From an uncultured cyanobacterium (lineage in GTDB: Bacteria; Cyanobacteriota; Cyanobacteriia; Cyanobacteriales; Chroococcidiopsidaceae): a stretch of DNA of 36,331 nucleotides. Under the pieces are notes generated by a model. It searched no databases, was not told the origin of the DNA, and worked only from the letters and a program-made list of their open reading frames with translations. The position numbers were made by a program, and so were the translations under genes. Below, one piece after another: positions 24,281-32,686 of this stretch; position 1 is the first letter of the stretch; the number at the start of each line of letters is the position of its first letter. The stretch spans positions 1-36,331 of the forward strand of contig CAMIFA010000033.1 in the NCBI GenBank assembly GCA_946221495.1, given 5' to 3'.

Positions 24281-24318
24281 CTAGGGGACTGGGAATCTTC
24301 CCGATCCCCCTTCCCTAG
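24281..24318. terminator. Inverted repeat between argH and the small basic gene
   Basis: CTAGGG (24281-24286) pairs with CCCTAG (24313-24318), with an inner GGGA-ATCT-TCCC. The genes converge here, so a shared termination structure is plausible, but there is no U-run. Confidence 0.35.
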
Positions 24319-24348
24319 AGCAAACGCCCTACTGGTGGTATAGACGCT

Positions 24349-24507
24349 TTAAGGTTCAGCTGCTGCCGTTTCATCTTCTTCACTCTGCGGCGCTCTTTGT
24401 TGATACCTTCTCTGGAAACGACCCGTAGTAGTTCGTTTACGAAACTTACGAGCGTACGCCTGATTACGTAGCGCCTTTTCTTTTTTTGGGTTACGGCGCT
24501 TTGCCAT
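24349..24507 (-). CDS. Small basic protein, unknown function
   Basis: 52 aa. The start at 24507 is preferred over an ATG eight codons upstream because GAGGTGA sits just before it. The first 40 residues are strongly basic (MAKRRNPKKEKALRNQAYAR, then KFRKRTTTGRFQRRYQQR), and the last dozen are acidic (SEEDETAAAEP). I recall similar short ORFs in other cyanobacteria but no name. The charge pattern suggests RNA or ribosome binding; this is inference only. It converges on argH and is transcribed alone. Confidence 0.75.
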   Translation of the reverse strand: MAKRRNPKKEKALRNQAYARKFRKRTTTGRFQRRYQQRAPQSEEDETAAAEP

Positions 24508-24726
24508 GTTCACCTCATTAATAAAGAACAAAAAACTTGCCTTTCAACCATACAAAGGCAATATCAACTACCGCGAACGGTATGCTTCCAGCCTAACGGA
24601 TCAATGCAATAAATTAATAGGCAAAGAACTTATCAGGATTCATCGCCCCAAGTTTGTCACAGACCAAAATGCTAGGATTAAAACAATCTAACCTAAGCTA
24701 GTACCAAAAACAAACGCTATATAGAT

Positions 24727-24764
24727 CAGTCATTAGTCAACAGTCTCTAGTCACTAGTCATTAA
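24727..24764. repeat. Heptanucleotide repeat (AGTCATT/AGTCACT)
   Basis: Degenerate units AGTCATT, AGTCAAC, AGTCTCT, AGTCACT and AGTCATT in a row. Same unit family as 1058-1099 and 20838-20876. Confidence 0.75.
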
Positions 24765-24811
24765 TGTATCTATTTAGTAGGTTCATTTCTTACCTAAGAG
24801 TCGGGTTTAAC

Positions 24812-24855
24812 GAATGACTAAGGATAAATCGACTAATGACTGATGACCAATGACT
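24812..24855. repeat. Heptanucleotide repeat, inverse orientation (AATGACT/GATGACC)
   Basis: Degenerate copies of the reverse complement of the 24727-24764 unit. The two arrays face each other across about 48 nt and could pair as a long imperfect hairpin. Confidence 0.65.
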
Positions 24856-24921
24856 CGCGCCCTGCGCGTTTGCGTTTGATTCTAAAATTTATCTTTATAC
24901 CCAGCTACAGCCGTCCAATCT

Positions 24922-25377
24922 ATGCAGCGCTTATGGCAGTTTTTTCAAACTGTACTTGGTTTAATTTTTCGTCATCCAATTACTGGTACAAGTATTATCC
25001 CAGTTTTACCCGATGGTCAAATTGTTTTAATTCAACGGCGCGACAATGGTAAATGGGCGTTGCCTGGAGGAATAATAGACTGGGGAGAAGATATTCCTAC
25101 AGCCGTAAAGCGAGAATTAGCAGAGGAAACCGGACTGGAGTTAGTAAAGATTCGCCGCTTGGTAGGAGTTTATTCAGCGCCAGACCGAGATCCGAGAATT
25201 CATTCGATTTGTATTGTAGTCGAAGCCGAAGTGCAGGGAGAAATGCAAGTTCAGGATAAGTTGGAAGTGATCGGCATCCAAGCTTTTTCGCCCACATCTC
25301 TACCTCCAGGCAAACTTTCCCACGACCACACGCAGCAGTTACAAGATTATTTTGCTGGTTTGACCACATTAGCTTAG
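24922..25377 (+). CDS. Nudix hydrolase
   Basis: 151 aa. A complete Nudix box runs through residues 53-75: GIIDWGEDIPTAVK then RELAEETGL, matching Gx5Ex7REUxEExGU. It coordinates Mg2+ and cleaves nucleoside diphosphates linked to another group. Substrate is unknown; the DRDPRIHSICIVVEA region resembles broad-range ADP-ribose or NTP Nudix enzymes. The open frame at 25053-25259 is another frame of the same DNA. Confidence 0.88.
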   Translation: MQRLWQFFQTVLGLIFRHPITGTSIIPVLPDGQIVLIQRRDNGKWALPGGIIDWGEDIPTAVKRELAEETGLELVKIRRLVGVYSAPDRDPRIHSICIVVEAEVQGEMQVQDKLEVIGIQAFSPTSLPPGKLSHDHTQQLQDYFAGLTTLA

Positions 25378-25434
25378 TAACAGGGGTCAGAGAGGTCTAG
25401 GTTAAAGCTTTAACTTGATAATTCCTAATAGTTC

Positions 25435-26256
25435 CTAATCAAGTTCCTTTTCTTTTTCCTGAAGTCTTTTACACGATCGCATCCCCCAGAAAATTAAATG
25501 TGGATCAGCAATTATCCCAGCTGCTGTAGTAGGGAACTGAACTTGCAAATATTGCAACAGTAACGCGCGATCGCCCCCTGTTAAAACAACATAACTAATT
25601 TCAAATTGCTGCCGCCACGCCTCGATAAAGTCTTTGATGCCCGCAAGTAGCGTGTAGAAAATACCACTTGCGATCGCTTCTGGTGTATTCAATGCCCATC
25701 GTTCAGGTAGAGTGGCACTTGTGGGGACAAGCGGTATAGCCGTTTTTTGCGCTAGAGACTGTAACTGTAAGTTTACTCCTGGGAGAATTGCGCCGCCAAA
25801 GAGACCGTTATCAGCATCAGCACCCGTTAAAGTGATCGCTGTCCCGGCATCAATTACTAATACAGGCAAACCCCAAGTTTCCCCAGCACCCCACAACGCC
25901 AACGCCCGATCAATTCCCAGTGTGGGATAAATCCCTCTAAGCGGTACTTGGTCTAAAGTAATGACGTGAACCTGGGGGTAAGTTTGCCAAAGTGCTGTCT
26001 GGCTAGGGACAACAGAAGCAAGATAGAGGGGTAAGCAAGAGGCAAGTTTATTTACATCTTGAATCAAGTAGAGGGGCAATTCTAGGGGAAAATCGTCTAG
26101 TGTCCGACAGTTAGCTAGCTGCTGTACTACAGAGGCAGGCAGATGTTGAGTATCCCAAGCGTAGCAGAGCTTTTCTCCTATAAACCAAGCCCAGTGTAGC
26201 CGCGAGTTTCCAATTATCAAAGCTAGCCAGCTAGAGTCAGGCAGAATCGATGTCAT
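25435..26256 (-). CDS. coaX: Type III pantothenate kinase
   Basis: 273 aa. GIDRALALWGA (114-124), VIDAGTAITLTG (134-145) and GGAILPGVNLQLQSLA (154-169) are the CoaX signatures for pantothenate and ATP binding. It catalyses the first step of coenzyme A synthesis. The first motif, usually DxGNT, reads IIGNS here: the usual Asp is replaced by Ile. My recollection is that cyanobacterial CoaX often deviates at this site. The start is 72 nt after the stop of the helicase gene on the same strand; the octamer repeat at 26281-26318 lies between. Confidence 0.9.
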   Translation of the reverse strand: MTSILPDSSWLALIIGNSRLHWAWFIGEKLCYAWDTQHLPASVVQQLANCRTLDDFPLELPLYLIQDVNKLASCLPLYLASVVPSQTALWQTYPQVHVITLDQVPLRGIYPTLGIDRALALWGAGETWGLPVLVIDAGTAITLTGADADNGLFGGAILPGVNLQLQSLAQKTAIPLVPTSATLPERWALNTPEAIASGIFYTLLAGIKDFIEAWRQQFEISYVVLTGGDRALLLQYLQVQFPTTAAGIIADPHLIFWGMRSCKRLQEKEKELD

Positions 26257-26280
26257 ATTTCAACTGTTAAGTATTATTCT

Positions 26281-26318
26281 CTCCTTGTCCCCTTGTCCCC
26301 TTGTCCCCTTGTCTCCTG
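26281..26318. repeat. Octamer tandem repeat (CCCCTTGT)
   Basis: Four units in a row followed by a decayed CTCCTGTC. It fills most of the 72-nt spacer between the UvrD-like helicase and coaX. Confidence 0.85.
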
Positions 26319-26328
26319 TCTTCTCCTT

Positions 26329-28659
26329 TTAAGAAATTACTGCTTGTGGGAATTGGCGCTTTAATACCGGAAAAACTGGGCAAGGAGTTCTATTATCGAT
26401 ATTCTCTGGTTTGCTCCAGGTATACGGGGCTTTTTGGGCGGCAGACATCCATAACAAACGCTTGGCGCGGGTCATGGCGACGTAGAGTAGACGGAATTCT
26501 TCGGCAGTTTTGAGGTGTTTTGCTTGTTCCCAAGCAGCGCTTACGTCGGGTAACGGAAATTTCTCGTGGAGAGCAGCGCGAATTTGGGCGCGGGCTACTT
26601 CTGCTAAAGAAAAATTGCCCAAAAACTGAGATTGGGGTAGCACTCGGAAACTACCAGGGATGAGATTTTCATGTAAAAACGGGATAAAAACATAATCCCA
26701 ATCTAGCCCCTTAGCTTTATGCATCGTGATGATTGTCAATTGACCGGGTTGAGTGTAACGCTGCTCCATTTGTTCAGTTTCGACTGCTTCAAAGCGTTCG
26801 GAATTGACAATTTCGTTTAAGACATTTAAAGTTGCCGCGATCGCCGGATTTCCAACTGTTTGTTGAATCACCCGTTCTGCTAATTTATCAGCAGTGGCAA
26901 GTTCTGCTTGGTCATAGTTTAAGGTCAAGGCAAGAAAAGAAATTAGCTGATATTGCGGTAATTCCATGCGGGCGCGGAGCAAACTCCGACACAAATAACG
27001 CGCTTTTAGCACTGGCTCTGGTTGGGGTGGCTCTAAAAGACTAGGATAAAGGAATTGTTCTGGCACACCAGCAAGAGCGTTAAGGTCTTGGCGATCAATC
27101 AGTTCGCGCTTCACAACTACCTCTAAAGCTGCTTTTAAGTAATCAGCAGAATGAGGTCGTTCGAGGAATTGCAGCATCGCGAAAATTTCCGCAGGCACAT
27201 GAGAGCGGCGATCGCTTTCTGACACTTCGAGAATACTTATTTTATGTTCCTGCAAGACGGGCGCAAGTGCTTCTGCTAGCCAGCGACCTTGCTTATTCTC
27301 CCGCACTAACACTGCTGCATTACCAGTAGGATCTTCAGCAAATAAAGAAATTAGCCGCTCTGTAATTAGCTGGGCAGTATGGTGGATATCACGGGGAGTG
27401 TACAATTCCAAACCGCGACCAGTCGGCGCGGGGTTAGCATCAACTTGGGGATCACTTTCAGCAACAGGGCGAATTTTTTGTAACCGAAACGGAGTAGCGT
27501 CTGACTTCTCACCCCTCCCATAAGCGCGATTTACCCACTCCAGAGCAAAGTTAGCAGTTTCAATGATAATTTTTGTACTGCGACCTGCTTGATCCATTGT
27601 TGCCAAGCGTCCTTGGGTGTTGCAGCCTTCGCAGAAGCGGCGGAAATAAATCGGATCGGCTGGGGTGAAGGTAGAGTTAATCGCTTGGTTGGGGTCGCCG
27701 ACGCGGATCAAGTGCGGGGAAGCATAAGAGCGTTCTGGATCACTAGCAAGAATTTCTAATAGCTTTGTTTGTAGGGGAGTTGAGTCTTGTGCCTCGTCTT
27801 CAAAAACAGCAAAAACTTGGTTTTGTTCAATTGAGCAGGCGCTCTTGTTTTCCAGAACGCGCAAAGCGGCAACAATCATGTCGTCGTAGTCGATTAAGTC
27901 ACGCGATCGCATTAAGTTTTGATACTGCTCGTACAAACCAGCAGCGATCGCTAAAATTCCATAATCGTCGTTTGTCTCTTGGCTTAATTCGCGTAATTTA
28001 GCAGGCTGATAACCAGAACTTTTGGCTTCTTTAATCACACTATAAGCAAGAGCAGGTAGCACTTCTGTCCGCAGTACCGACTGACGACGCAAGCGCTCTG
28101 TTTCTTCGCCGTCAAATTGCCGACCTTCTAACAGTCGCGCATAGCGCCCTGGATGCGTGGCAATCCACTGTTCTACACAAGTACGAAGTAAGCGATGGCT
28201 CTGGTTTGGGGCAATCAATGTGGCGTTATCTAGTTGCAACCCGGATAAATCTGGATGACGAGTGGCGATATTTAGGGCAAGACCATGCAGCGTATGCACA
28301 ACAAAGCCAGTCGGCGGTAAGGACAAGTCTTCGCGCAGGTGTTTGCGGATTTTAGTTCTAATATTGTCAGCAGCTGAACGAGTAAAAGTAACAACTACTA
28401 ATTGACGACGTGCATGAAGTTGGAAATGAGCGATCGCAATTGCCGCCGCCGCCGCCATCCCAGTTGATTTACCAGCACCAGGAACAGCGCTCACAGCTAA
28501 TGCTCCCCCTTGCCAGTCTGCCATTTGCTGCTGTCCAGGTCTAAGGCTATTACGAATTCGTGCTATAGCTTGTTCTCGGACAGCCAATAGCGGCGATTGC
28601 GGAGATAATTCGGATGGCGACTGAAAGGTCACTTGGTCAGTAAAATTAGCGTCTGGCAT
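26329..28659 (-). CDS. UvrD/Rep-like superfamily 1 helicase
   Basis: 776 aa. Motif I is AVPGAGKST (Lys64), motif Ia VTFTRSAADNI (90-100), motif II EDEAQD (287-292), motif III GDPNQAINSTF (321-331), motif V TMHKAKGLDWDYVF and motif VI LLYVAMTRAKRLLWM near the C-terminus. The order is that of UvrD, Rep and PcrA. Motif IV is unusual: QAGRSTKII takes the place of the common NYRS. It lacks an obvious C-terminal nuclease domain. It is probably a 3'-5' helicase in repair or replication restart, distinct from the standard UvrD/PcrA. It is followed by coaX on the same strand. Confidence 0.88.
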   Translation of the reverse strand: MPDANFTDQVTFQSPSELSPQSPLLAVREQAIARIRNSLRPGQQQMADWQGGALAVSAVPGAGKSTGMAAAAAIAIAHFQLHARRQLVVVTFTRSAADNIRTKIRKHLREDLSLPPTGFVVHTLHGLALNIATRHPDLSGLQLDNATLIAPNQSHRLLRTCVEQWIATHPGRYARLLEGRQFDGEETERLRRQSVLRTEVLPALAYSVIKEAKSSGYQPAKLRELSQETNDDYGILAIAAGLYEQYQNLMRSRDLIDYDDMIVAALRVLENKSACSIEQNQVFAVFEDEAQDSTPLQTKLLEILASDPERSYASPHLIRVGDPNQAINSTFTPADPIYFRRFCEGCNTQGRLATMDQAGRSTKIIIETANFALEWVNRAYGRGEKSDATPFRLQKIRPVAESDPQVDANPAPTGRGLELYTPRDIHHTAQLITERLISLFAEDPTGNAAVLVRENKQGRWLAEALAPVLQEHKISILEVSESDRRSHVPAEIFAMLQFLERPHSADYLKAALEVVVKRELIDRQDLNALAGVPEQFLYPSLLEPPQPEPVLKARYLCRSLLRARMELPQYQLISFLALTLNYDQAELATADKLAERVIQQTVGNPAIAATLNVLNEIVNSERFEAVETEQMEQRYTQPGQLTIITMHKAKGLDWDYVFIPFLHENLIPGSFRVLPQSQFLGNFSLAEVARAQIRAALHEKFPLPDVSAAWEQAKHLKTAEEFRLLYVAMTRAKRLLWMSAAQKAPYTWSKPENIDNRTPCPVFPVLKRQFPQAVIS

Positions 28660-28671
28660 CTTTGGAAATAC

Positions 28672-28706
28672 TGGGGGTTAGGGATTGGGGATTGGGGGTT
28701 GGGGTA
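28672..28706. repeat. Heptanucleotide repeat (GGGGATT/GGGGGTT)
   Basis: Units GGGGGTT, AGGGATT, GGGGATT and GGGGGTT in a row, beginning 13 nt upstream of the UvrD-like start codon. The G-runs are dense enough for a G-quadruplex on the + strand. Confidence 0.8.
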
Positions 28707-28824
28707 AGAATGGTACTTGCTTTAGGTGTAGGAGTTTGATTTTCGTTATGCGTTTAATATTTTTTTGCCCACACTAAATTAGGCATTAATCCCCATCCTT
28801 TAACTTCTAATCTCCAACTTCTAT

Positions 28825-30513
28825 ATGGCAAATCAGAGACTTCTACATTATCTAGCACTGGTTGGGGCGATCGCCCTGGGAACTATGCTGCGTTTTTGGC
28901 ATTTGGACTTAAAACCTTTGTGGCTAGATGAAGTAATTACTGCTTTATTCAGTTTGGGGCGCAATTACAATGACGTACCGTTAGAAACATTATTTTCTCT
29001 TGAGCGGTTGGATCTGATTTTTAGTTTCAATCCAGCAGTCAGTTGTCCCCAAATTGCTGATAACCTTGCTACTCAGTCTACTCATCCGCCGCTATTTTTT
29101 TGCTTGATGCATAAGTGGCTAGCAACACCTGTAGGGGATGTATTAACACATGGATTAATTTGGGCATTGCGATCGCTACCTGCTTTATTTGGCGTGTGGG
29201 CGATCGTCGCAATTTACTATCTAAATCGCCTTGCTTTTTCTCCACAAGCTGGGTTAATGGCGGCAGCAATGATGGCAGTTTCACCTTTTGCTGTTTATCT
29301 CTCCCAAGAGGCGCGGCATTACACTCTACCAATGCTTTTGATTACTTTAGCGCTCCTGGGATTAATTCAAATCCAGCAGGATTGCCAACGCCAGCAGTTA
29401 CGCTTCAGTGTTTGGATTGGTTGGGCAATTATTAATAGTATTGGTCTTTACGTCCACTACTTTTTTATTCTCGCTTTTGTTGCCCAACTAATTACTTTAT
29501 TTGGGCTAATGTTTTGGCAACACCGCACCCTGCCTCGTAAAAGTTGGCTAATAGCTAATTTAGCTGTCATTACTGTTATAGCTAGCTTTCTACCTTGGCT
29601 GTCAATTTTTTTCGGGCATTTTAATACTTCTGAAACTAATTGGCTGCCACAACCGCAATATATCACTCCTCTATATCAAACTCTCGCTAGTTGGGTATTA
29701 ATGATCGTTGCGTTACCAGTAGAAAATCATCCTTTGGCGATTACAGTTATATCAGGGCTTTTAATGGTTTTATTTACTATCTGGGTAGCGTGGCACAGCT
29801 TTAAAGGATTAAGGCAGTTGTGGCATACACCAAATCAGTTATCGATAATTACATTAACAAGTTTTACTCTTTGCGTATTACTACAATTCTTGACGATTAC
29901 TTACCTATTGAACAAAGATATTACTTTTATACCACGTTATCACTTTGTTTATTACCCAAGTTTAGTAGCGCTAATTGCAGCTAGTTTAATCAAAAGTAAT
30001 CCTCTCTCCTTTATTTTTAAGGGTAAGAATATAGTCAAGCAAAATTTTTACTTTTTATTTTTTACTTGTTCTATTTTAAGTTGTGTATTAGTAGTTTCTA
30101 ACTTTGTATTTCAAAAGCCCTACAATCCACAGCTAGTCGCCCAAAATTTGAACCAAGAACCTGCTATACCTTTAATAGTTGTTGTTGGTTATCAAGATTA
30201 TCAAGATGTAGCTTTGGGGTTGAGTTTTGCCTTAGCGTTAGAAAAAATTAGGAGTAATTATACTGAATTTGCTTTTTTTAGGCGATCGCAGGGATATGAA
30301 TATATTTGGCAAAAACTCTCGCAATTACCTGTACAAGAAGCATCACAACTCAACTTATGGGTTATTGCTCCTGAATTAAAACGTCGAGACTATCCGCTTC
30401 AGCTAACACTTTCTAGTCAAAATACTTGTACTCTAGATCCTACACAGCACTACCGCATTGGCATTCCTTATCAACTTTATCGATGTGATACTTCTTTGGA
30501 CACTAAGCGGTAG
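28825..30513 (+). CDS. GT39-like membrane glycosyltransferase
   Basis: 562 aa with about ten to eleven hydrophobic helices in residues 1-425, then a soluble C-terminal domain of about 130 residues. WHLDLKPLWLDEVITALF (25-42) is the first-loop acidic motif of GT-C enzymes (DE, the expected catalytic acid), and LSQEARHYTLPMLL fits the later loop. Such proteins transfer sugar from a lipid-phosphate donor to a protein or glycan on the outer face of the membrane. The acceptor is unknown. No polysaccharide cluster surrounds it; it stands alone. Confidence 0.82.
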   Translation: MANQRLLHYLALVGAIALGTMLRFWHLDLKPLWLDEVITALFSLGRNYNDVPLETLFSLERLDLIFSFNPAVSCPQIADNLATQSTHPPLFFCLMHKWLATPVGDVLTHGLIWALRSLPALFGVWAIVAIYYLNRLAFSPQAGLMAAAMMAVSPFAVYLSQEARHYTLPMLLITLALLGLIQIQQDCQRQQLRFSVWIGWAIINSIGLYVHYFFILAFVAQLITLFGLMFWQHRTLPRKSWLIANLAVITVIASFLPWLSIFFGHFNTSETNWLPQPQYITPLYQTLASWVLMIVALPVENHPLAITVISGLLMVLFTIWVAWHSFKGLRQLWHTPNQLSIITLTSFTLCVLLQFLTITYLLNKDITFIPRYHFVYYPSLVALIAASLIKSNPLSFIFKGKNIVKQNFYFLFFTCSILSCVLVVSNFVFQKPYNPQLVAQNLNQEPAIPLIVVVGYQDYQDVALGLSFALALEKIRSNYTEFAFFRRSQGYEYIWQKLSQLPVQEASQLNLWVIAPELKRRDYPLQLTLSSQNTCTLDPTQHYRIGIPYQLYRCDTSLDTKR

Positions 30514-30618
30514 GTGGTATCGCTTTGACTTCTCACAATCGATTTTGCAATTATCCTGCTTCATCAAAGATTTAGTTTCTTCCCCGTCCTTTTAAACCAT
30601 ACTCTCGGCTATTTCTAT

Positions 30619-31130
30619 CTATCGCTCAAACTCATTTAGAATTGTCTGCACTGGTATAAATAGAGAATTTTGAGACTTTTTGAAGGGAATAAACCCCTGT
30701 TTCTCCCAAAATAATTTAGCATCATCGTTGCGGGTATCAACTCTAATTGCTCTAAATGCAAATACCTTCTGTCTGTAAGCTAAAGCAATTCTACTGTAAA
30801 CATCATTTAGCAGTAGATATTTTAGCCCTTGACCTTGACAAGACTTATTTATACCAAACTGTCCAATCAATACAGCAGGAAAAGGAAAATTAGGGATACC
30901 TCTCTTATACTTGTTTGGTACTTCACTAAGAGGAATTGTAGAATTGCCCAGTGTATAATACTCAACAATTTTATCTGGCTCAGAGAGCATTAAAAAACTC
31001 TACTGAAGTCTTCTTTCTCGCAGGTTTCAGCAGAGTTTCTAAAAAATTTATTTACATCCTGATTGCCACAATCAAAGCAGGTTCTAGCAACCTCCGGAAC
31101 ATCACTTAAAGAGAGAAATCGCCATCCCAC
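30619..31130 (-). pseudogene. TacT-like GNAT toxin gene with a frameshift at a T6 run
   Basis: Two pieces form one protein. The first frame starts with GTG 31130 (WRFLSLSDVPEVARTCFDCG, then KFFRNSAETCEKEDFSRVF) and stops at TAA 30992-30990. The second runs from ATG 30990 to 30619 (SEPDKIVEYYTLGNSTIPLS, the acetyl-CoA motif NKSCQGQGLKYLLL, and LFWEKQGFIPF). A one-base step back at the T6 run joins them as SRVFLMLSEPDK, giving about 168 aa, the usual length for GNAT toxins that acetylate charged tRNA. FDCGN and EYYTL are family landmarks that now lie on different frames. It could be a pseudogene, a programmed or polymerase-slippage frameshift, or a sequencing error. The second piece alone lacks the N-terminal strand. 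Confidence 0.75.
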
Positions 31131-31309
31131 TGTTCGTTGCTATTAAACCTATCTTTAAATTGCTGAATCGCCTGTTTCATTGCTGGAGTTGCTTCGGGAG
31201 GATTTTCCCAAAGGTTTTCTTTGTTCTGCATTCCTGCCGCTACTTGATCAGTAGTAAATATGAATGTGTTTTTTGGGGTGACTGATTTTTTTCGAGGAAT
31301 GGTAGCCAT
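31106..31309 (-). CDS. Putative antitoxin-like protein upstream of the GNAT toxin gene
   Basis: 67 aa, basic N-terminus (MATIPRKKSVTPKN) and an acidic, Trp-bearing C-terminus (NEQWDGDFSL). A middle helix (ATPAMKQAIQQFKDRF) is predicted. It overlaps the candidate GTG of the toxin by about 25 nt, the usual position for an antitoxin. It does not show the DUF1778 ribbon-helix-helix pattern that accompanies most TacT toxins. The assignment rests on position and size alone. Confidence 0.55.
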   Translation of the reverse strand: MATIPRKKSVTPKNTFIFTTDQVAAGMQNKENLWENPPEATPAMKQAIQQFKDRFNSNEQWDGDFSL

Positions 31310-31463
31310 GGGATAGCCCTGGTTTGAATACTACAAACTCGGAATTTATTGTCCGTGGTATACGATATCATAGCGTTTAAGTGTAAAGCTGTCATCTAAT
31401 TCAAGGTATGCATATTACTACTAGTATTGCCCTTTTGAGTTGAACAGCCTTCCGCTAGCCTCT

Positions 31464-32552
31464 CTATTCATCAATTTGCCAGGGTTCTTTATTAAATTCT
31501 TCATCCAGAATTTTCTTCGCACGCACAACGATAATAATTCGTCCCAGGATTTTCAGATCAGTTTCAGTTTCAAACCACTGAAACTCTATTTGCTCCGACT
31601 GAGCAACAACAAAGTAACTATTAACATCCCATTCTCGTTGAGAGCGGTCAATAACCACTAAAACAGGTTCTGGCGTACTGGTTAATTGATTAGGAAGGCG
31701 ATCGCTATTACATAAAATCACTACTGGATCTTCAGCAATTAATAAAACCTGCCAACCCGGTAAAGGAACCCATGCTTGCTCCCCAGCAAACTTTACCATC
31801 CGAAATGGTTGAGTTTCTGCAATTACAGGCACAGCCTCAATATCGGCAGGTGTCAATGGCATTTCCCCAACTACAGGCACAAGGCGCGGCAATTCTTCCT
31901 CAGATTCCAAGCGGTAGAACGGCAACATTGGAGCTGCACGTTTCGGCTCAACTGTAAAATCAAGTAGCAGCTGTTCAATTTGCTGTCTGGCACTTTGACT
32001 GTGAGCAAATCTTAAGCCTTTAGCAATTAACCGCGATCGCTCTTGTAAATCTGTTTTTTGGCGAATCAGTTTTTGACACTGATAAGCCACGGCATCGCCT
32101 GGATGAGCAGAAAAGCCATCTGGCAAAGTGCGAAAATAAGAAAATTCTTTGACTGCTTTGGCAACATCACGCGCATCATCAGCACCCAGGTTATGTGACA
32201 ATACCAATTGGGCAGCAGCAGCGCGTTCCGGTTGAGTGAGCGATCGCAATTCGTACAAAATATCACTGCCTCGCGTTGCATAATGCGATCGCACTTCCTC
32301 TGGTACTTCAGGTTGCTCTAAGGAGGTATAAACTTGAGAACCGACGATTATCTGATTCTGCTGAATTGGCTCAAATCCAGTTGCTTCAAAAATAGCCTGA
32401 GGATTTAATCCAGCTTTTTGCAACTTAGCACAAGCTTTTCCCCATTCCACCCAGTTGCCTTGCTTTTGCCTGAGCTTTCGCAGCAACGTTTCAATTTCCT
32501 CTTGCGAGGTTGTATCGCTCTTATTAGCAGAGTTGGATGGTAATTCAGTCAT
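31464..32552 (-). CDS. raf1: Rubisco accumulation factor 1
   Basis: 362 aa. The layout follows Raf1: an N-terminal helix-turn-helix-like part (SQEEIETLLRKLRQKQGNWV, then CAKLQKAGLNPQAIFEATGF), a helical dimer-like domain (about 85-200, with GSDILYELRSLTQPERAAAA), a flexible linker and a C-terminal beta domain (about 245-350, with WVPLPGWQVLLIAEDPV). Raf1 is a dimeric chaperone that brackets newly folded RbcL dimers and drives assembly of the Rubisco core. It is not next to rbcLS here, as is common in cyanobacteria. Divergent from menG. Confidence 0.93.
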   Translation of the reverse strand: MTELPSNSANKSDTTSQEEIETLLRKLRQKQGNWVEWGKACAKLQKAGLNPQAIFEATGFEPIQQNQIIVGSQVYTSLEQPEVPEEVRSHYATRGSDILYELRSLTQPERAAAAQLVLSHNLGADDARDVAKAVKEFSYFRTLPDGFSAHPGDAVAYQCQKLIRQKTDLQERSRLIAKGLRFAHSQSARQQIEQLLLDFTVEPKRAAPMLPFYRLESEEELPRLVPVVGEMPLTPADIEAVPVIAETQPFRMVKFAGEQAWVPLPGWQVLLIAEDPVVILCNSDRLPNQLTSTPEPVLVVIDRSQREWDVNSYFVVAQSEQIEFQWFETETDLKILGRIIIVVRAKKILDEEFNKEPWQIDE

Positions 32553-32652
32553 AATCTCAACAAATTAAAACACACTTCAGCACAAGCAAGCATATATATT
32601 TTAAAGCGAGAAGTGTAAGACAAGAGGTTCTAAAAAAGCGAAATAGATTCTT

Positions 32653-32680
32653 CCCCTTGTCTCCTTGCCCCCTTGTCCTC
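32653..32680. repeat. Octamer tandem repeat (CCCCTTGT) before menG
   Basis: Units CCCCTTGT, CTCCTTGC, CCCCTTGT and CCTCTTTT end 6 nt before the menG ATG. They leave no room for a Shine-Dalgarno. Confidence 0.85.
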
Positions 32681-32686
32681 TTTTTT

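Larger units (their letters stand above)
24508..24921. other. Divergent intergenic region with heptanucleotide repeats
   Basis: 414 nt between the small basic gene and the Nudix gene. Open frames here have no family traits and overlap. It contains two heptamer arrays in opposite orientation, at 24727-24764 and 24812-24855. Promoters for both flanking genes should lie here. Confidence 0.5.

Noticed and set aside
24506..24691. 61-codon open frame on the + strand facing the Nudix gene
   Set aside because: Begins in the start region of the small basic gene on the other strand, no ribosome site and no recognisable features.
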